A stretch of DNA of 64,000 nucleotides, from NCBI RefSeq assembly GCF_005954645.2, contig NZ_CP040695.2:1240001-1304000 (forward strand). Reading direction: 5' to 3'. Source of the stretch: Nocardioides sp. S-1144 (lineage in GTDB: Bacteria; Actinomycetota; Actinomycetes; Propionibacteriales; Nocardioidaceae). Each line of letters starts with the position of its first letter. The first letter of the stretch is position 1. The notes under the pieces were generated by a model. The model ran no database searches. It was not told the DNA's origin and saw only the letters and a list, made by a program, of their open reading frames with translations. Shown here piece after piece: positions 60,199 to 64,000 of this stretch. The translations under genes were made by a program, and so were the position numbers.

Positions 60199-60960
60199 GT
60201 GGCAGATCTCGTGGCGTGGTGGCTCGGGCCCCTCGACGGCCGGGCCGCCGGCGACGACGGCTGGTGGGAGCAGGACGCCGACGAGCCGGCCTACGCGGCG
60301 AGCCTGGTGAAGGTGCCGCTCGCGGTCGCCGCCGAGGACGTCGACCTCGACCGGGCGGTGCTGGTGCACGCCGACTTCGCCTCCGCGGTCGGTGGCCGGT
60401 TCACCCTCGACCGCGACGACGACCAGGACGACGCCACCTGGGACGCCGTCGGCGAGCACGTCACCCTCCGCGAGCTGCGGCGCCGGGCGATCGTCGAGTC
60501 CAGCAACATCGCCACGAACCTGCTGCTCGAGGAGGTCGGGGTGCCGGCGGTGCAGCGGGTCCTCGCCGCCGCCGGGTGCAGCGACCGCACCACCGTGACC
60601 CGCGGCATCGGCGACCTCGCCGCCCGCGACGCCGGGCTGGCCAACGACGTGACCGCCCGCGACCTGGCCCGGCTGCTGCGGCGGGTGCCGCCCGCGGTCG
60701 AGGACGTCATGCGCGGGCAGGCCCACCGCGAGGCGATCCCGGCCGGGCTCCCCTCCGGTCCCGACGCGCCCGTGGTGGCCAACAAGACGGGCTGGGTCGA
60801 CGGGATCACCCACGACATGGCGATCGTCCGGCCGGTCGACGCCGAGCCGTTCGTCCTGGTCGTCCTGACCCGCACCGACGAGTCGCACGAGGCCGCCCAG
60901 GAGCGGATCGCCGCGATCGCCGCCGAGGCGTGGCAGCGCGCGGGGGAGAGGCGCCCGTGA
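60199..60960 (+). CDS. Cytoplasmic class A beta-lactamase-like serine hydrolase
   Basis: A 253-residue penicillin-recognising enzyme. The SxxK motif is ASLVKVPLAV (Ser ~32), the SxN motif is VESSNIATNLLLEE and the KTG motif is ANKTGWVDGITHD. There is no signal peptide, unlike real beta-lactamases. A GTG at 60190 is also in frame, but TAGGGT overlaps it and points to 60199. Its stop overlaps the epimerase start. In this cassette a role on murein peptides, such as a carboxypeptidase, is more likely than drug resistance. Confidence 0.85.
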   Translation: MADLVAWWLGPLDGRAAGDDGWWEQDADEPAYAASLVKVPLAVAAEDVDLDRAVLVHADFASAVGGRFTLDRDDDQDDATWDAVGEHVTLRELRRRAIVESSNIATNLLLEEVGVPAVQRVLAAAGCSDRTTVTRGIGDLAARDAGLANDVTARDLARLLRRVPPAVEDVMRGQAHREAIPAGLPSGPDAPVVANKTGWVDGITHDMAIVRPVDAEPFVLVVLTRTDESHEAAQERIAAIAAEAWQRAGERRP

Positions 60961-62093
60961 CCGGCTCGAGCACCATCCGCGAGGTGCGCACCCGGCGGCT
61001 CAGCGTGCCGCTGCACACGCCCTTCGTGACCGCCCTGCGCCGCACCACCACGATCGAGACCGTGCTGGTCGAGGTCGTCGACAGCGACGGCGTCAGCGGC
61101 TGGGGCGAGGCACCCCAGGTCTGGCAGGTCACCGGTGACTCGCTCGCCGGGTCGCAGGCCTGCCTCGACGGCCCGATCGCGGACGCCGTCGTCGGCCGCG
61201 ACGCCGACCCCCGCGCGACCGCGTCGCTCGTGCAGAGGTGCGTGGTCGGGAACAGGTCGGCGAAGATGGCCGCCGACGTCGCCCTGCACGACCTCGCCGC
61301 CCGTCGCGCCGGCGTCCCGCTCGCCGCGCACCTCGCGTCCTACGCCGGCGTCGCGGGCCCGGCGGCCACGCAGGTGCGCACCGACGTCACGCTCTCGGCC
61401 GGCAGCGCCGACGAGCTCGCGAGGGCCGCGATCGCCCGCGTCGCCGACGGCTTCGGCACCCTCAAGCTCAAGGTCGGCACCGACGCCGCCACCGACCTCG
61501 ACCGGGTCCGCGCGGTCCGCGAGGTCGTCGGCCCGCACGTCGCGCTCCGCCTCGACGCCAACCAGGGCTGGGACGCCTTCGAGGCGGTCCGGGTCATCAC
61601 CGCGCTCGAGGACGCCGGCGCCGACGTCGAGGTCGTCGAGCAGCCGGTGCCCGCGCGCGACGTCCTCGGGCTGGCCCACGTCACCGCCCACGTCGAGACG
61701 CCGGTGATGGCCGACGAGTCGCTGTTCGTGCTGGAGGACCTGGTCGAGATCATCCGGCTCGACGCCGCCGACCTGGTCAACGTCAAGCTCGCCAAGTGCG
61801 GCGGCCTGACCCCGGCGCTCGAGCTGCTGCGCGTCGCCGGCCTGCACGGGTTCGGCACCTTCGTCGGCTCGATGATGGAGTCGCACGTCGGGCTCGGTGC
61901 CGCGGCCTCGCTCGTCGCCGCCGTCGGCACCACCAGCCTGCCCGACCTGGACGCCGCGTGGTGGGCCACCGCGTCGCCGTACGCCGGCGGCCCGCACTAC
62001 GTGGGCGACCGACTGGTCCTGTCCGCCGCTCCCGGGCTGGGCATCGACGGCCTGCAGCCCGGGGGAGAACCGACCGAGGGAGAACGAGCATGA
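60957..62093 (+). CDS. Dipeptide epimerase (enolase superfamily, L-Ala-D/L-Glu type)
   Basis: A 378-residue muconate-lactonizing subgroup enzyme. The catalytic lysine pair is in FGTLKLKVGTD. Metal ligands are in LRLDANQGWD, VVEQPV and VMADESLF. The second lysine is in VNVKLAKCGGLTPAL. The end has GSMMESHVGLGAAA. These match L-Ala-D/L-Glu epimerases that recycle murein dipeptides. The GTG overlaps the hydrolase stop, and the gene overlaps the NlpC/P60 gene by four bases. Confidence 0.9.
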   Translation: MTGSSTIREVRTRRLSVPLHTPFVTALRRTTTIETVLVEVVDSDGVSGWGEAPQVWQVTGDSLAGSQACLDGPIADAVVGRDADPRATASLVQRCVVGNRSAKMAADVALHDLAARRAGVPLAAHLASYAGVAGPAATQVRTDVTLSAGSADELARAAIARVADGFGTLKLKVGTDAATDLDRVRAVREVVGPHVALRLDANQGWDAFEAVRVITALEDAGADVEVVEQPVPARDVLGLAHVTAHVETPVMADESLFVLEDLVEIIRLDAADLVNVKLAKCGGLTPALELLRVAGLHGFGTFVGSMMESHVGLGAAASLVAAVGTTSLPDLDAAWWATASPYAGGPHYVGDRLVLSAAPGLGIDGLQPGGEPTEGERA

Positions 62094-62659
62094 GAGCCAT
62101 CCGCGCCACCGGGGTCCTGGCCGGGCCGGCCGCCGACGCCGAGCAGGTCACCCAGCTGCTGGCCGGCGAGCGGGTCGAGGTCCACGACCGGGAGGGCGAC
62201 TGGCTCAGGGTCACCGTCCCGGGCCAGTGGTCCTCGAAGGACGCGATGGGCTACCCCGGCTGGGCGCTCGCCGCCGACCTCGCGCACGACGAGGACAGCG
62301 TCGTCGAGATCGCCCGCACCTACCTCGGCACGCCCTACGTCTGGGGCGGGCTCACCCACGACGGGATCGACTGCTCGGGACTGGTGCACGCCTCCTTCCG
62401 CGCCGTCGGCACCGCCGTGCCGCGCGACGCCTTCGACCAGGCCGCCACCTGCGAGCCGGTCGAGCTGGGCAGCGAGCGACCCGGCGACCTCTGGTTCTTC
62501 GCCCGGGGCGGCCCCGGCACCCGGATCACCCACGTCGGGTTCGTCACCGCGCCCGGCGTCCTCCTGCACGCGCCCGACTCCGGGCCGCGCCGCTACGTGG
62601 TCGAGGAGGAGCTCCCCGACGAGCGCCGGCCCACGCTGGTCGCCGCGGGCCGCTTCTGA
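62090..62659 (+). CDS. Cytoplasmic NlpC/P60 (C40) murein peptidase
   Basis: A 189-residue C40 peptidase. An SH3-like N-terminal domain (~1-65, VLAGPAADAEQVTQLLAGE, GDWLRVTVPGQ) precedes the catalytic domain with YVWGGLTHDGIDCSGLVHASF (Cys ~102), the histidine in ITHVGFVTAPG and the third residue in LLHAPDS. There is no signal peptide. It resembles YkfC, which releases L-Ala-D-Glu from murein peptides for the epimerase. GGGAGAA precedes the ATG. Confidence 0.92.
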   Translation: MRAIRATGVLAGPAADAEQVTQLLAGERVEVHDREGDWLRVTVPGQWSSKDAMGYPGWALAADLAHDEDSVVEIARTYLGTPYVWGGLTHDGIDCSGLVHASFRAVGTAVPRDAFDQAATCEPVELGSERPGDLWFFARGGPGTRITHVGFVTAPGVLLHAPDSGPRRYVVEEELPDERRPTLVAAGRF

Positions 62660-62680
62660 GCCTCGGCCGGGCCGGTCGTG

Positions 62681-64000
62681 TCAGTCGACCGGCTCGACGA
62701 CGCCCCGCTCGATGATCGCGTCGAGGTCGAGGCCCGTCGGCAGGGTGCCCAGCGCACCGCCCCAGTCGCGGTCCAGGCGGGAGGCGCAGAAGGCGTCGGC
62801 GACGGCGGCGGGGGCGTGCCGCACCAGCAGCGAGCCCTGCAGCACGAGGGCGAGCCGCTCGACCACGCGGCGCGCGCGCAGCTCCAGGTCGTCGTGGTCG
62901 GAGAGCTCCTTCCTGACCGTCGCGACGGCGTCGTCGAGGCGGCGGTCGGCGCCGGCGGCGAGGTCGACCTCGGCGAGGAACCGCTCGACCGACTCGGGCT
63001 CACGGCCCATCGCGCGCAGGGCGTCGAGGGCGGCGACGTTGCCGGAGCCCTCCCAGATCGACAGCAGCGGGAGCTCGCGGTAGATGCGGGGCAGGCCCGA
63101 CTCCTCGACGTAGCCGTTGCCGCCGAGGCACTCCATGGCCTCACCGGCGTGGGCCGGGCCGCGCTTGCAGACCCAGTACTTCGAGACCGCGAGGCCCATC
63201 CGTCGGAACGACGCCTCGTCGAGGTCGCCGCGCACGGCGCGGTCGGTGGCACCGGCCAGCCGCATCGCGACCGTGGTGGCGGCCTCCGACTCGACGACGA
63301 GGTCGGCGAGCACGTTGCGCATCAGTGGCTGGTCGACCAGGCGTCGCCCGAACGCCGAGCGGTGCCGCGCGTGGTGGACGGCGAGGACGGTGGCGTTGCG
63401 CATGCCCGAGGCCGTGCCGAGGGTGCAGTCGAGACGGGTCAGGTTGACCATCTCCACGATGGTGCGCACCCCGCGGCCCTCCTCGCCGACCAGCCAGGCG
63501 GTCGCGCCGTCGTACTCGATCTCGGCCGAGGCGTTCGACCTGTTGCCGAGCTTGTCCTTGAGCCGGACCAGGTGCATCGCGTTGCGGGTGCCGTCGGCCA
63601 GCACCCGCGGCACCAGGAAGCACGACAGGCCGCCGGGGGCCTGGGCGAGGGAGAGGAACAGGTCGCTCATCGGCGCCGAGGTGAACCACTTGTGCCCGGT
63701 GAGGCGGTAGGACCCGTCGGGCTGGGGCACCGCGCGCGTGGTGTTGGCGCGGACGTCGGAGCCGCCCTGCTTCTCGGTCATCGACATGCCGGCGACCAGC
63801 CCGACCTTGCCCGCCGGCGCCCGCAGCCCGGGGTCGTAGGTGGTCGAGGTGAGCAGCGGCTCGTACGTCGCGGCCAGGTCGGGGGCGGCCCGCAGCGCCG
63901 GCACCACGGCGTAGGTCATCGAGATCGGGCAGCCGTGGCCGGCGTCGACGTTCCAGACGAGGAACTTGGCCGCGCGCGCGACGTGGGCACCGGGCCGCGG
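62681..64000 (-). CDS. AidB-like acyl-CoA dehydrogenase (cut by window edge)
   Basis: The C-terminal 439 residues of an AidB-type acyl-CoA dehydrogenase. Coding continues unbroken to the window end (HVARAAKFLVWNVDAGHGCPISM). It has GMSMTEKQGGSDVRANTT, LTGHKWFTSAPMSDLFL, GLSCFLVPRVLADG, FGRRLVDQPLMRNVLADL and MECLGGNGYVEESGLPRIYRE with IWEGSGNVAALDALRA. E. coli AidB belongs to the alkylation-damage response; in actinobacteria the role is unclear. It is convergent with the NlpC/P60 gene, 21 bp apart. Confidence 0.94.
   Translation of the reverse strand, partial: PRPGAHVARAAKFLVWNVDAGHGCPISMTYAVVPALRAAPDLAATYEPLLTSTTYDPGLRAPAGKVGLVAGMSMTEKQGGSDVRANTTRAVPQPDGSYRLTGHKWFTSAPMSDLFLSLAQAPGGLSCFLVPRVLADGTRNAMHLVRLKDKLGNRSNASAEIEYDGATAWLVGEEGRGVRTIVEMVNLTRLDCTLGTASGMRNATVLAVHHARHRSAFGRRLVDQPLMRNVLADLVVESEAATTVAMRLAGATDRAVRGDLDEASFRRMGLAVSKYWVCKRGPAHAGEAMECLGGNGYVEESGLPRIYRELPLLSIWEGSGNVAALDALRAMGREPESVERFLAEVDLAAGADRRLDDAVATVRKELSDHDDLELRARRVVERLALVLQGSLLVRHAPAAVADAFCASRLDRDWGGALGTLPTGLDLDAIIERGVVEPVD

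Noticed and set aside
60199-60960. Beta-lactamase as an antibiotic resistance gene
   Set aside because: It has no signal peptide and is locked in an operon of murein-peptide enzymes.

Overview
The window is one contiguous piece of a very high-GC actinobacterial chromosome, most like Nocardioides or another Nocardioidaceae (inference from gene content and order). Supporting signs are strong G/C bias at third codon positions, many GTG starts, a mycothiol-dependent formaldehyde dehydrogenase, a GuaB plus GuaB3 pair, SigE-type ECF sigma factors coupled to membrane partners, and a THUMP-like methyltransferase beside CIRCE-controlled groES. No tRNA, rRNA, IS element, phage gene or CRISPR array was seen. 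Both edges cut acyl-CoA dehydrogenase genes.

Layout. 0-7 kb: end of an acyl-CoA dehydrogenase, a repeat-filled gap, a phosphotransferase, an ECF sigma factor with a frameshifted membrane partner, an ABC-F ATPase and a two-domain GNAT. 7-13.9 kb: HtrA-type protease, acyl-CoA ligase, YihY/BrkB membrane protein, FAD monooxygenase, EVE-domain protein and alpha/beta hydrolase. 14-19.2 kb: a Pls/PosA-type polyamino-acid synthetase (adenylation, carrier, then three membrane/hexapeptide modules) coupled to an M1 aminopeptidase. 19.3-35.9 kb: housekeeping core with gltA, rplM-rpsI, glmM, an FKBP lipoprotein with an ABC exporter, coaA, glmS, acpS, nnr, alr, a GNAT-TsaE fusion, tsaB and rimI. 35.9-43.4 kb: an accessory block where tsaD would be expected, holding an ESX/PPE-like pair, lipoproteins, a second SigE-type module and a formaldehyde detoxification pair. 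43.4-47 kb: THUMP-like methyltransferase and groES-groEL behind two CIRCE operators. 47-56.8 kb: Mce-associated-like proteins, ACT-GNAT, GH15 hydrolase, zwf, guaB, rnhA and guaB3. 57-64 kb: a secreted metzincin-like protein, an EamA transporter behind a 12-residue leader peptide, a three-gene murein-peptide cassette and an AidB-like acyl-CoA dehydrogenase.

Many genes work together: glmS and glmM lead to GlcN-1-phosphate, alr and the epimerase cassette handle peptidoglycan peptides, TsaE/TsaB serve tRNA t6A, coaA and acpS serve CoA and carrier proteins, and GuaB makes XMP. The synthetase at 14 kb needs a phosphopantetheinyl arm, but the short AcpS here is of the fatty-acid ACP type.

Three genome-scale patterns stand out. 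First, at least 22 genes have an nAnnnT hexamer 6-8 nt before the start codon, the signature of leaderless transcription. Second, several intergenic palindrome families recur, one as identical tandem pairs at two convergent junctions 30 kb apart and one as a compound palindrome at 12.4 and 30.1 kb. Third, two genes appear broken by single-base frameshifts. The best candidates for unusual biology are the Pls-like synthetase with its coupled peptidase, the leader peptide before the EamA transporter, and the compound palindromic repeats.
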